Origin: Cryptomeria japonica
Taxonomy: Eukaryota > Streptophyta > Pinopsida > Cupressales > Cupressaceae
Direction of reading: 5' to 3'
Assembly: GCF_030272615.1 (NCBI RefSeq)
Contig: NC_081409.1
Coordinates: forward strand, 616,825,755-616,889,754
Length of the DNA: 64,000 bases
Below the pieces are notes generated by a model. It had not been told where the DNA came from, searched no databases, and saw only the letters and a list, made by a program, of their open reading frames with translations. The translations under genes were made by a program, and so were the position numbers. The first letter of the stretch is position 1, and each line of letters opens with the position of its first letter. This document shows, in pieces, positions 47,231 to 60,703 of this stretch.

Positions 47231-50200
47231 TGGTAGCTCACATGCCATGTCACATGCATTTGTTTCCCTGATTATTGGAATTTAATTTCTTAAAAATTGT
47301 TTACCCAAATTTCAAGTCCCATCTGGAGTAGAATTATGCTTGTGCACTTTTTTAAATTGTCTTTAAGAAGCCCAATTAAACAATTTCTGCATTTAATTTG
47401 GTAACTTCCTGTGTGCCTCCAATACCATAATGTGTGGTCTGTTTCAATGCCATGCTTTCTTTGATTTCAATATCCTATGAAATTTGCCTTACAAAGCAAG
47501 AAGATTTCATGTATGTTCAAGAAACACTAAGCATCTTACTGACATGGTAATATTTTGATCTCTCTGAGGGTGCACGTCTCTTCAGCGGCATACAGTTAGT
47601 GAATGCTAGAATGCCCTCTTCTTGGTTTGATGTTGTATTCATTTTGTATATGCAATTTTGCGTTAAGACATCTCATACCTTCCATCCAAGATATGCAATG
47701 TCCTATGGGGTGAGTGTTACATGTAACCACAAGTGATTATGACACAAAAATACCACCACAATCATTTATTTTAGCAATTTGTTGATCGCAAATGATACGC
47801 ACTAACGGACACTTTGTTGGTAGCTTTATTTGTGGTTTCCAAACAATGCATCTCTACCCTCTTCTGCTCCTGTTAGTTCTATTCTATGTAGGTCGTGGAT
47901 TTTACTGTGCAGCTGGCTGCCCATTGGACAAATGGCAGCAATACCTTCTACTTAGGCACAATAGAAGGTTCCAATTACTCTTGATTTTTGGGTATTATAC
48001 CCTCAAGTCTTTTCAAAATATGCGAATGTTTTGGCACCGTTGACCTCTTTAAGGTATATCTGTTCACAAATTTGGGCAGCTCCCTCTGGTTTTACTGATG
48101 CTCCGTGTCATTGAATTCATGGATCCGTTTGAGCTGTCTTGGGAAAACGTGGATACCCTGTTCTTATCTTTATACATATAGCCAAACATACATGCAAAAA
48201 TCAAGTAGCCTTCATCTTACCATTTATTTTGGAAGAGTGGAAGTCAATAAACAACTCATTGTTGGGGGCACAAATTTGTGTTAAGATTTGAGGAATAAGG
48301 GGCTTCATGCATTTATGGTGTTGGGCATGTGCACTTGGCTAGATTTCATCTCTAGTGGGCTCTTTTGTAAGTCATCCACTTATTCCTTGTAATATTGAGA
48401 AAACCCCTGAATTTTGTTGCATCAAGAACTTCAACCGTAAATGGAAGTAGTGATTGATCAACATTGTTACTGTACTGTTCCTAAAAATGCCACTCCCATG
48501 GAATTGTCTTCCGAACTCATCCATGTTCTTGTATTTTGAGCTTCTTATAGATCATAATGTATTGCTCCCACTGCAACCTTTGAGTTGTATGCATCGCTCA
48601 TGAAGTGCTTATTCTAAGAAAATTCCATTTTGACAGATCTATAATATTGAAGCAGCAGATTTGAGAACTATTTGGAATAGCACTCAAGCAGAGATTGAGT
48701 TGCCACTAAGGAAAAGGAATGTTTGGATGAGCCCGTTGGATGTTGGTTGGTAAGAGGATCCAGCATGGAAGTATTTTCCGCGAAGCCTGATTGAACTGTT
48801 TTTTGCTAATTAACGACTGTGTTGACGCTAAGAAGCAATTTATTTAGAAGTTTAATTTCTATGTCAAAGCCTTAAAGCATACGATGGCAAGGAGGATGCT
48901 CACATGGAATCAAATTGTACATGCAGATGGGCTTCATTAGAGTTTTATTCGTGCCTATATTAACTGCCTTGCTTGAAGACCGACACTAGTGACTTGTGGA
49001 ATAGCACCACTGTGCATGGATCAACAATGTCTTGTTCCACATTCCCGAATCATATATGCTGCATCGTTACTCTTTAACTGGGAATCCAAATGTGCAGAAA
49101 CAACAAACCAATGTGATTATGCATGCATATAATGTTATGAAGTTGAGAGGTTAGTGAATTATTTTGTAATGAAAGTGAATCAAGCTACATTATACATTCA
49201 ATCGAATTACCAAATAACAGATAATTGCAATCAATTTGTGGAATTTAAATGCAAGGGTTAGGGGTACTTAAGCTCTATACCTATTGGGAGCAGAATGATA
49301 AAACTATATAGATTTAAAATTCAATTTTGTCCTAAAATTAATGTCTCATGCCACAATCCCAAGCTTATAATTCACAGCTTTTTTTGGAAAGATTAAATGC
49401 ATTTGACTGGAGCTATGAATTGGTGAGCTCACACGAGGGGACCTCATCTCGAAGTGAATTTTATGCGATAACATCCCAATAGGGTCCCGATAGAGGTTTG
49501 AACTTTGGTGGTAAGAATTACAATAATATAACTTTATCACTGTCATTATTGGCAAGCTTAAATTAACAGTTGATCTCTAGTTATTTAATGTTTGTTTTTT
49601 TCCTGTAAATGAGTGAGTTGATTTTTTTTTTTGATTAAATATTAAATATTAAAGTTGTCAAAAAATTATAATTAATTTATATTTAAATATTTTAAGGTTT
49701 TAATTGATTAATTAAAGTGGTTAAAAAACGGGACGAAAAAAGGAAAAAATTATGCATAAGAGAATTTCTGAAAAGAATAGTTTATAAGCAATTACAATTT
49801 ATAAGAATGAATCTGCATTCATATCATTCTGTGGATGAAAGTCTTCTGGATTTATAAAGCTTTGAGGATGAAATTCCTTATGTTCAAAGTAATTTCATTC
49901 AGGGTTGATAGCGGGTTTCGTTATTTATAGCTTTCAGAACTTCAATTTTTGGGTGAGATTTTGTAGTGTTATATATCCATTTTAGCGTTTGCTAATTCAG
50001 TTATTTGTTTCTGTTTTGTTGTGAAGTTGACTATTATTCATAATGGTGCATTATTATTACCAATTGGTTATAATGAACTGACCTCAGATTAGGTCATCCA
50101 CGGTGAAGCATTTGGTAGTTTGCAAACAAGGAGATCTTAAAAATGTTGTTGTAAGTACAAAGGTTCTCAAAGGAAAGTTACTGATTTTCGCTGCTGAATC

Positions 50201-51442
50201 TGGTCAGACCCCTTATTTCCTGGCGGCATCTTCTTTGTCTATGTAAATTTTCATCTTTATTAGCACAAGTTTCAAAAATTTGAAAGTAGTTTGATAGACT
50301 TTCAATTTGATTCAACTCCTAACTAGCTATTACCACCATGTGCTACGTTTCATAGATCACAGTGGAGCATTCGGAGCTTTTATCTGAGGCTGTACTTCCT
50401 TTCTTAAGGGAATTTTCAGATTAACCAACATGCAGTAACCTAGCTGATTGTATTCTGGTTTTTATAATCAACACATTTCAAGAGTTAATATTGAATGAAT
50501 GAATAAGGAATTTTAATGACGTTTATGAGATCCAGCATGCATGAAATTAATCTGTTTTCAAGATATTTTTCATGTTGATCCTTCTGTTATAAATCTTGAT
50601 TGTCAACTTTATAAATCTTGATAGTCAACTTTAGATTAATCATATTATGCAAGGTACCTCTTTATTTCTAGACATTTAAACAATAATTTAAGTTGTTTGC
50701 TAGATTAAACAATCATTTCATGCTTACCTATTTATTTAAAAATTTATTATTGTAATTTCGGATGATATACAACCGATACTTAATTTGATCTTCTTGAAAG
50801 ATCTTGGTCGGTTCATTGTTAGATCTATTGCATTTCGTTCGGTGTTGATTTGATAGTTCGTTTGACATTTGATCGAATCTGCATGCAATCAACCATTTTG
50901 GTAAATGATCCAATTCATTTTATAATTTGCCGATGGCTTTGCATTTGCATAGTTATTGTAAATTAGATTATTAGCCACCAATTTTTTTTTCTTGTAATAT
51001 TTCTTTGCACTCGTTCTACCTCCATATGCTTTCACCTTGCCCACCCTAGGGTTCTTGGTGATCAGAAAGAGTAGGTAGAATTTGATTGATCATAAATTTT
51101 TATGTGGATTTTGGCTAACGGAGTTAGTGGTCTTGCCAACCTATTTTTTGATGCTAATACTTTGTATACAAAGTCATATATTTTATGCATCCTAGTGATA
51201 GATCCAATGTATATTATCAAAGAGATAAAAATAATAATATTAGTTTAAAGAGAATTGACAGAAATATTTTTGGCCTCTACAACTCTGTTACAACAAAATG
51301 TAATGACAAAAAGAAAAAAGAATTGGTAAGAAAGTTTGATATGATATTCAATGTGTTAACAAAAATGCTTGTTAAGATGAATAATAACATGGATGTGTAT
51401 AAGTCAGCCTGATTGCACAAATCTCACTCGCAACTTCAAATA
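47231..51442 (+). other. Intergenic sequence downstream of eIF3a
   Basis: About 4.2 kb without a gene or a complete mobile element that I can support. ORFs are short, scattered on both strands and without motifs. AT-rich blocks occur at 49560-49760 and 50900-51000. Confidence 0.5.
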
Positions 51443-53067
51443 ATGGCTCTCCTGCTTCTCCCCAACGGCTCTCCCGCCTCTTTGCATTTGAATGCTGCTG
51501 TAGGTGCCTCTGGTTCGACGGTAATTTTTGCTTCTCAGGGGTTTTCTGCTGCGGATGTTTGGGGCATTCCCTCGTCTTTGAACTTCCCCCCCTTCCTACT
51601 CGTGTGGGGGCGTTTGCTCCTATGATCCACGGTTTGTTCGACGTTGTTGCTATTTGGTTTGATGCTCCTCAGGGGGTGGTTGTTGAGGCCCCCCATGTTT
51701 CCCATGGGGTTTTGCCTGGTGCAACACCAACGCCCCCCGGTTCTCCGGCTGTGGGTACTGCTGCTGTCGACTCTTTGGCTGCTGGGGTTGTGGCTTTGCA
51801 GACTGCTGCTGATGCTGTTGGTCCTTTGCCCAAACTTGCTGGCAAGCGTAGCTTTGCTCATGTGGCCAAATCTACCGCCCAACCCTTGAAGGGGGTTCCT
51901 CCTCTTCCCTGTGCCAAATCCTCCCTTGTGGTGGTTTGTGGGTAGGATGTCGTGGACAACATTGGGTTCTACCAACACCGTGCCTTCTCTACCGGTCCTT
52001 CGTCGCTGGGTAAGCGACTCTTGGCGGCCTTTGGTGGCTCATAATATTGAGCTTTTCCCCTGTGCTAAAGGTTTTTTTGTTGCTTCCTTCACTTCTTCCG
52101 CTGATCGGGATTTGGTTTTGGGCATGCTGTGGGTTTGGGGAGTGCACTCCCTCTTTGTTAAGCCTTGGACAACTTCCTTTAACCCTCTCATTGAACCACT
52201 TAATGTGCGTCCAGTTTGGGTCCGGCTCATCAATCTCCCCCTTCATTTTTGGGAGCACTCTTGTTATGAGGCTATTGACAACTCTATTGGCCGCAACCTG
52301 AAGGTCGATGAAGCTATGTCCTCAATGGACCACACTACCTTTGCCCGCATTCTTGTGGACATTGACATCTCCTCTCCTCTCCCGAGAGATGTGGTTCTCA
52401 TGGTGGGGGAATAGGCCTTGGACACAACTGCTGGACTTTGAGGGCCTACCCTTCCGTTGCAGGAGACGCTTCTCTACCGGTCATCTGGCTTTAGATTGCT
52501 CTATTCCACGCCACAAAGGTGTTTCTACCTGGTGGAAGAATGCTCCTGCTGACCACTTAACTGTCAATGCCCTTGACTCTGCATCTGCTGACTCCTCTCA
52601 TGAGGATGATGTTGATGTTGTGCCCCTCATGGCTACAGATGCTCTTGTCGCTCCTTTTGTGCCTCATCTCCCGAGATCCCCTCTTATGTTTCTCCTGAAC
52701 ATGTTCCCCTGCTGCTGGATATGCTTCTACTGCTGATGTTTCATCACAACCTGTTGCTGCTCTACAACAACCTCTTGCTATTCTGTTGCAGCACTCTGTT
52801 GACACCTCTGTTTGTAACCCTGCGGGGTCCCTTCCGGTTGATCTCTCTTTTGATGGACCCAATGACAACATTGTCTGGACTATGGTTGCTCGTAGGCTGA
52901 AGGGGAAGTCTTCACCCCTGCCCCTAACCCCCCCTCGTTGGGGTTCGGGTGGATCTCCACCCCCCCCCTTGAGTGGGGTCCTTTTTGTCCTCCAGTTGGA
53001 TAGGATTCCTTGCTTGTCTGACTGTGTTTGTTTGTTATCGCCTTTGGGCTGTTACACCATTACTTAG
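51443..53067 (+). pseudogene. LINE ORF1 (DUF4283 and zinc knuckle), frameshifted
   Basis: Starts ATG GCT CTC CTG at 51443 and runs through four frame changes to about 53067. DUF4283-type segment: IELFPCAKGFFVASF, FVKPWTTSFNPL and VWVRLINLPLHFW (about 52045-52250). Knuckle: LPFRCRRRFSTGHLALDC (about 52448-52506). A low-complexity A/V/P/S-rich N-terminal part precedes them. It is clearly richer in G and C than its surroundings, which suggests fairly recent arrival. No ORF2 follows; 53068 onward is a different, AT-rich element. Confidence 0.8.
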
Positions 53068-53440
53068 AGGATTGTCATTGGTTTAGTTGTTAGACCTTTT
53101 CGCCTTACTGTTTTTCTTAGGGAGGGAGAGGTTCCTAAAATTGAAGCACACAATATGTTTATTGATGACATTAGAGCATGCCATGCTAAGTATAGAGATC
53201 TTCCAAAGGAGATCCATGATGAGATGTCACTCACAAATTAGATGAACATGAAGAACCATAATGGATCAAGGTCCGAGCATAAACCTCTAGGGATATTTGC
53301 AATAGGCTATGGAGTAGTAATCATTTTCTACATTTGATGGATCTAACAAATGTACATCTAGAGCATGAATTTAGAAATTGCATACATCACTTATGTTGAT
53401 ATTAGAAGAATGAGATCACCACATTTTCCTCTCTCCATGT
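53068..53440 (+). other. Unassigned sequence between LINE ORF1 and a gypsy remnant
   Basis: No gene; may be the LINE 3' end or the start of the gypsy remnant. Confidence 0.35.
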
Positions 53441-56400
53441 TGAGGAAACAACACATGAATGGTGGTATAATTGGTTGATTCAACAAAAGTTTTACTGAAA
53501 GATTTGATAGGAAGAAATCTAAAGTTCATTTAAAAAATTAGCACAAATCAAACAATATGATTATGTTGAAAGTTTTGATGTTGATTTTCAAAATATTTTT
53601 TTCAAGGTTCTTGACATATTTGAAATAAGGTCAATTATGCAACTTATAGAAGGTTTTTCACAAACAACTTAGAAGTTTAAGGATTTGACACTTAAGTCTT
53701 CATTACCAAAAGTAATTTGCATTCCAAAAAAAATTAAATCAAAATAAAAATTTTCCTATAAGGAAAGAGAGAGGCAAAAATGAATTGTGTAGAAATAAAC
53801 TTTTCTTAACATGCAAAGTGCTATGGGCACCAAGCCATAGATGTCTCAAAAAAGGACACATCCACTATATTGAGGTAGTGTCAAATGAAGAAGAATCATA
53901 AGCATAAGAGATGGAACAAGAAAGTGAAGAATAATAAGAACCTCAACAAGTAGAAAAAGATACATCAAGAGGTATTCTTGCCAAGATTTTTGGTACACCG
54001 AAGTATAACACTTTAAGAGTTTGTGGAATTCTTTGTGGGAAACAAATTACCATACTCATGATGAAGGTGTTGTTGCAAAAAGAGGCCTAAAAACTAAATA
54101 TTTTAAAGGTTTCAATGTGATGGTTGCATATGGTTTTTCTATTCATTACACAAGAATGATTCCCAAAATAAGTCTTATGTTAGATATTGATGTAATTTTG
54201 GGAGTTCAATGGTTGCACTCTTTGGGTGAGATTACTTAAAAGTTCTAGAAAATGGATCTCAACTTCCATTTATAAGCTAAGAAAGTGGTTTTTCATGGAA
54301 TGTCCAATGGTGTTACAAAGATTGTTTTAGCCAAGTGTACGAAGAGGACTTTCCATCATCGTTGAGTTGTGTGGGCTACCCAATGTTTGATTATGCCTAT
54401 TGTCACTTCAAATGACAATAAATCATATCATAATGATGTTAAATCTTTGCTTGACAAGCATAGTAAGGTATTTAGTGACATACCCCCTAACAAGCCATTG
54501 GATAGAGGGATTTGAACATGTCATTGAGCTAGAGGAAGGCACCAATCTAGCTATCAATACTTTATCACCATCAAATTGAGAAGGCTATGAAGGAGCTCCT
54601 TGACATGGGCTGCAAGGCCAAGTTTTGCCTCAGTTGTTTAGTTTTAAAAAAGAATGAAACTATGAGGATGTGCATTGATTACTAAGCTTTGAATAAGAAA
54701 AATATTAAAAATATTAAAAATAGGTATCCAATTCGTAGAATTGATGAGCTCATTGATGATTTAAATGGTGTAGTCTATTTTTGAAAAATAGGCCTTAGGT
54801 CAGGGTACAACAAAATTAGAGTTCTCGAGGAAGATGCTAAAATAATAGTTTTGATATGTCATTATGGACACTACAAATTCTTAGCCATGTGATTCAACTT
54901 GAGTAATATTCATGCCATATTTCAGTTATGTATGAACCAAGTGTTTAACAAAATCTTATAAAAATATTTTATTAGTCTTTGATGATACCCTTGTATACAC
55001 CAAAAGACATTTAGATGAAGTCTTGGGTGTTTTGGGAGCCCATCTCTTTTTACAATCATAATGTGAATTTGATAATGACTAAAATTTTATATTTGAGATA
55101 TGTTGTCAATGCTAATGGCATGCAAGTTGATTGGGAAAATATTCAAACCATCTTAGATTGGCCTACTCCAAAAAGTTTGCCATAATTGAGAGAATTCTCC
55201 ATTCTTTGAAACTAGTACCAAATATTAATGAAAGATTTATTAGTTAGCATCTCCAATGACTAAATTGACAAAGAAGGGGGATTTCAAATGGTTAGTTCCA
55301 ATGCAATTCTTTTATGACAAACTCAAGGAGATGATGAGTTCATATCTAGTGTTTGCATTCCATATCTTTATCTTTTATTTTCGAGTGTGATGTTTCTAGC
55401 TTGAAGGGATTGGGTATGTTTTGATGCAAAATAGGCTTCTTAGTCTATTTGAGAGCCACCAACTTAGAAGACTTAAAAGATGTTTCTCAATTTATGTCAA
55501 AGAAATTTTGCTCATCATGCATGCTTTAGCCAAGTTTGGGCATTATTTTTTGAAGGTAAGTTTGTGGTTAAGATTAATTATAATAGTTTGAAGTACTTCC
55601 TAAGTTAAAAGGATTTCAATAAGAGTCAACATAAATAGATAAGTAGACTTCAAGCTTATGAGTTTGAAATTGAGTATGTTAAAGGAAAACTAGCATATTG
55701 GTTGATGCAAAAGGAAGCAAGGTACATCAAACACTCTTACTACACCAATCTAATAAGGAGAGTGGTATAATTTTGTATCGTTTAATAGTTATATAGTGAT
55801 GAAGATGCACAATATAGGAAGATTACATAACATCATATGCAAGTATAGAACCACACAACACAAGATATATGTGGGAAAAACCCTTTTCGGTAGAAAAATC
55901 CCACACCCCAAAAGTATGTTCAATGTATTACAGATTAAATATCGGTCACAAACACTTGTAGAGAATTTTTCTTCCAATAGTTAACAATGTTGATTTATGA
56001 AGTAATTTAAATAGCATAACAATGCCTGTAAATGAACAACTTACAAATTACTCTAAAAACATACAACTTATAGAGGATACAAACATGAAGGAAGCTTCTA
56101 GAGGAAGATTCAAGAGATTGGCATCTAAATCCTCTAAGGATGCAATTGACACTTTTACAAGATTTCTTATCTCCTCATTCAAACCTCTAAACTTGGGCAC
56201 TTCATTTTACCTAAAATAGGTAATGAAACATGCTCTTACACATCTTCCAGTTGTCATAGAAACTATCACAACTAAAATCACTTACAACTGTAAGAGAATA
56301 TATTGTAACTACTTATTAATAGTTGATTTTATTACAATTTGGCATAACTCAACTTGGGAACTTACATTCTCTATGCAAGATGCTTTGTAACATTGTTCAA

Positions 56401-58070
56401 ACTTGTCATAGGAATATGTTATAAAATATTGACTTAGACATATTTCGAGATGTCAACACATGGCAGAAAGAATCCCTACCACACAATGGGACACCTACTT
56501 CCACAAAATGACAAAATGGGACACACATAAATAATTGCAACATACAAATAAAATAAATACATAATAAAAAATACAATATTAGGAAATAACAAGGTTGAGA
56601 CATCTTAATTCCCAACACGATTCTTTGTCTAGGAAACCCATTATATGTTCTATGATGAAAATCATAACAAATTGGAAGGTTCAAATTTTGATATATTATT
56701 TAATTTAATTTTTTGTCATTGACATATTTGAGGGAAAATCATAGGATGATAGGTATTTAGTGGCCAATGAACTCATCCTTTACAAGAATCGAGTCTTTTT
56801 GGTACCCAAATCTAAGAATTTTTTTAATGGTTGTTTATGATACTCCTTCAACCGGTCATTAGGGTTATTTAACATTTACAAGCATATTTAGGAGAGGTTT
56901 ACATGGAAACAACTTAATGATGGTGTTCTTAATCATATTAGAGAATGTTTAGTATGTTAGTACAACAAAAACGAGAAATTATTTTTCAATTGGTTTATTG
57001 CAACCTCTACTCACACTAAATCATAAATGTGAAAGCATTTCAATAGATCTTGTCACTAGACTTCTAAAAGTTTAAGTTAAGGATTTCATTCATGTTGTTG
57101 ATAGACACACAAAATATGCACATTTCTTTCCAATATCTTCAAATTTCAAGGCACCACAAGTTGTTGGTTTATTTTTCAAAGTATTTAGACTTCATTAGTT
57201 GCTTAAAAATATTATGAGTGATCATGAAACTAGGTTCCTAAGTTTGTTATGAAAATCTAATTATTTCATTTAATAGGAATATACTTTACTCCTAATACAC
57301 ATTACCACCCAAAAACTAATGGGTAGACTAAATTTATCAACAAATAGGTGAAAAAACATTTTAGAAACTATATTTCTAGTCATCAAAAGGCATGGATAAG
57401 ATGGCTTCACTTGAGGGAGGATTGTTATAATACTATTTATCATATGTCTATAGGTTGACACCATTTGTTTCTTTATATGGTTATTAGGCTCCAAAATTCA
57501 TTGATATTATTATTTCTAATAGTAGGGTACTAGGGGATAGAGATCTAATTAAATGAAGTCAAGTTTCTCAAGGATAACCTACAACATGCTCAATATAAAC
57601 AAAAAATATATGCATATTACCATCGTATTGAGTGATCTTTTGAGGTTGGTGATATGATCTACTTGAGACTACAACTATACCAGCAATCCTCTCTTAAGAG
57701 GAGTGGAGAAAAGAAGCTTAAGATCAACATTTATGGCCTATAGAAGATCAAATAGAAGATAGGGAAAGTTACTTATGAGTTTGAACTACCAGAACAAAGT
57801 AAGGTATATAATGTGTTTCATGTTTCTCACCTCAAGAAGGCACTTGATCATAATGTTATTCTATTAGTTGCAATACATCCCTTGGTTGAAAAAGGGAAAT
57901 TGATTTTGATACCTAAAATGATTGTTGATTATAAGGAATATCAATAGAGAAATAAAATCATAAAAAAGTACTTCGTTCAATGAAAAAATATTCCAATTGA
58001 GGATGCTATTTTGGAAGGTGAGTAGATTTTTTGAGCATCCTAATATTCTAGCACGCTTGAAGCAACTACA
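53441..58070 (+). pseudogene. Ty3/gypsy gag-pol remnant, heavily decayed
   Basis: Readable pieces in order on the + strand: gag-like (53441-53700); protease end (MLDIDVILGVQWLHSLGE, about 54175-54230); RT (RRIDELIDDLNGVVYF near 54740-54780); RNase H-connection fragments (about 55420-55700); integrase core (VVDRHTKYAHFFPISSNF near 57095-57140); and the integrase C-terminal region (VYNVFHVSHLKKALDHN, about 57805-57855). Many stops and indels separate them. The VHFSHLKK-type C terminus points to the chromovirus side of Ty3/gypsy. LTRs were not found. The block is interrupted at about 55775-56690. Confidence 0.75.
55775..56690 (-). repeat. LTR-like insertion in the gypsy remnant
   Basis: RNase H-side sequence stops near 55770 and integrase-side sequence resumes near 56700. 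Between them GTGGGAAAAACCCTTTTCGG (55869-55888) resembles the GGAAAAACC-type segment of the minus-strand copia LTRs further right. A minus-strand TGTTGGGAATTAAG could start at 56617. Boundaries are approximate and no target duplication was confirmed. Confidence 0.4.
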
Positions 58071-58104
58071 AAAGATTTGATTCCCAGAAAAAAAAGCACT
58101 TTAT

Positions 58105-58230
58105 TGGAGAAGTCATTATAGAAGATCAAAGAGAATTAAGTGTTTTTATTGTAAGAAAATGGGTCACACAAGTTGGGATTGTAGAACTCGGGCTAGTGAT
58201 GTGCTTAAGGGAAAAGTAAAAGAATAGTTT
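58105..58230 (+). pseudogene. Copia gag zinc-knuckle fragment
   Basis: One open stretch reads CFYCKKMGHTSWDCRTRASD, a CX2CX4HX4C knuckle of copia type, just after the gypsy integrase end. Too short to assign to a particular element. Confidence 0.6.
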
Positions 58231-58735
58231 GATGAAGCGTTTGAGCAATGCTCTCCCTCATGCAGTTGGCAGCCTAAATTTGAGAATGTATGCGAACAAG
58301 GGCATCTGGACCATTTGTATCTCTTATGTAAGCTCATGGAAGCTATGAAGTATCTCTATGATATTTGGAATTTTGAAAATGGAATTGTAAATGTTATCAT
58401 TCATATGTTTATGAATATGAAATTGTAAATGAATTATGATGCAATTGAAAAGTTTGAAATGAGGTTTATTTCAAATATGTATCTTGTTTATGAAATAGAA
58501 AAGAATTTTTTTATTAGCTAAATGTTGGTATTATAAACTATTTCTAGGGGTAAATTCAGTCACCAAGATAATCAGATTATAAGAGCGAATCACAACTCTA
58601 ATCTAATTATAAATACTCCTAAATGACAATGAAACAATGCTAAATCAATTGAATAATGAATAAAATCTAATTAAACTCCCTTAATTCATGTAACAAGGCT
58701 TCCATTTCTCTTCTCTGAATTATGTACGTAGGTGG
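58231..58735 (+). other. Unassigned AT-rich sequence
   Basis: No ORF or repeat structure seen; ends at the LTR of the outer copia element. Confidence 0.45.
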
Positions 58736-60052
58736 TGTTGGCAACAATAATGAGAGAAAACTGGGGGGGGGGAGGTGGGGGGTGAATCAATTTTCTACAA
58801 GATCTACAAACTCAACCACAAATACAAAGCTGATAAACCGTAGCAACAACAAAGATAAGAAAATTGATAACACAACACACAACACCAAGATTTTGAGGCG
58901 GAAAACCCGGTTAAGGGAAAAATCACAGTGGGAACCTACCCACAATAAGATGATACTCTATAGTAGAATGTGAGAATATTAAAATGAGGAATGCACCAAC
59001 ATTCAGGAACACTGCCTAGAGCTCACTGCTCAAATATAATAACGGGGAAGGCTACAACACTCAGGGAAGTCTCATTGACTTACAACAAGATTCAGATACA
59101 ATACAGAAGGAATGAACTGAAATAATAACATCTCCAAATGCCTGATGACAGTTCCGGTTAAGCACAATTGTCTGCTCTGCAACACCAATCTCTTCTCAAT
59201 CACAATGTCGAAGGATGAATCACTTGCTCGCACATACACCACTCTCTGATAATGCACACAATCTCGATACCTAAATTACATGACTATACCACTTATTTAT
59301 ACAATTCATCAACCTTGACAACAAGGTCGACTAAACCCTCAACTCGCAAATACAAAATTACATCACACGATACAAAGATCGACCACTCGAACAATATAAT
59401 GATATGCATGACATAACATTGACCTAAATCAAATTTCCAAATGCTCATCTCCACTAGAAATCTCGCCATGATCAACCACAATATGCTACACCATCAGGAA
59501 AACTGCATAACACGAAGAACGTCACTAGTTCATAAAAATCACCAAGAACATGCACAATGATCAATGTAGATCATCAAAACAAATAGGACATACTTAGGAA
59601 ACACAAACAAGCATGTTAGAATCATCAGTAACAACTATACCAACACCACATATCAAATCTTCATTGATCAACATCTGAAACAAGCAACAACAACTGTCAT
59701 GAAGAAAGATAACTTGCGAAGCACCAAATCATGAACCATCTAAAATGAAGATACACAAGACCATCCCAAACAATATCCCAAAATATCAGCTCAAGATCTG
59801 ATCACACCAGAATATACCAGAGGAAATACTAAACTCTGCAAAGCATTGATCATAAAAACAAACTGCAAAACCGGATCATATGATATGATCAATTAAGCTT
59901 TTTGGATCACCAAAGCCAGTACAAAAGAATATAATGATACTAGAAATACTCCATACAATAAACCATGATCCTAATAAACTAATCTGCAATCACCAGAGCA
60001 AGAATATGTTATCAATGACAACAACATATCCTAGCAACAACAATGTCCAACA
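58736..60052 (-). repeat. 3' LTR of copia element A
   Basis: 1317 bp. On the minus strand it begins TGTTGGACATTG after AAAGGGGGAGAC and ends GTTGCCAACA. The C-tract appears as runs of G with one A at about 58763-58780 on the + strand. Confidence 0.85.
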
Positions 60053-60406
60053 GTCTCCCCCTTTGGCATTGATGGCAACATATGGATGTGAAAAACAATC
60101 AATGCAAAGAAAGAAAACATCTCCAACAAACTCCCCCTAAGATCAAGCAGATAAAATAGTTTTTCACATGCTTCTCCTCCCCCTTTGACAACAATGCCAA
60201 AGATTCTCAAAACAAAAAACCAAACCAACAGACTACTCCACCAGAGGAGAATCACCAACTCATCAATCTAGACAAAAGGATAAGACTGTGGAGTCCACTG
60301 GATTAATGCAACTCAATGCATCTAGTTCTCATCAGGAGGGCCAGATACCCCTAACTTGTCTCTCAAATAGACAAATGTATCTGCAGGCAAAGGCTTAGTG
60401 AAAATA
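60053..60406 (-). other. Spacer of element A with three polypurine-like motifs
   Basis: Minus-strand AGGGGGAG-type motifs lie near 60053-60066, 60128-60140 and 60175-60187. The one at the LTR edge is the expected primer. The end of the RNase H reading frame also falls here after a frameshift. Confidence 0.65.
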
Positions 60407-60703
60407 TCAGCAATCTGTTCCTTTGTAGATACATATTCCAACTTCTTCTTCACTGACTTTTTCTCTCAAGAAATGATACTTGATTGATACATGTTTAGTT
60501 TTTGAGTGTTGAACCAAATTCTTTGACATATTAATAGCACTGGAATTATCACAATATATGACAATAGGCTCATCATAGATAACTCTGATATCCTTCAACA
60601 TTTGCTTCATCCAAACTACCCGAGTGCAGTTACTAGCAGCAACAATGTACTTAGCTTCAACAGTAGATAAGGAAACTGAATCTTGTTTCTTACTAGCCCA
60701 TGA
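60407..60703 (-). pseudogene. Copia RNase H domain, interrupted and frameshifted
   Basis: Reads [60 protein letters not shown]. After about 60470 a one-base shift ruins the frame (the usual DIFTKPLP is readable in another frame). The upstream part is cut by the LTR of element B at 60704. Confidence 0.85.

Larger units (their letters stand above)
58736..60703 (-). mobile_element. Copia element A (outer), 3' part
   Basis: On the minus strand: the end of RNase H, a spacer with polypurine-like motifs, and the 3' LTR. It is cut at 60703 by the insertion of element B; its 5' part must lie right of the window. The flank left of the LTR is GGTGG (58731-58735). Confidence 0.8.

Noticed and set aside
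47792-48043. 83-codon + strand ORF downstream of eIF3a
   Set aside because: No motif, no splice continuation and no conserved look; probably chance.
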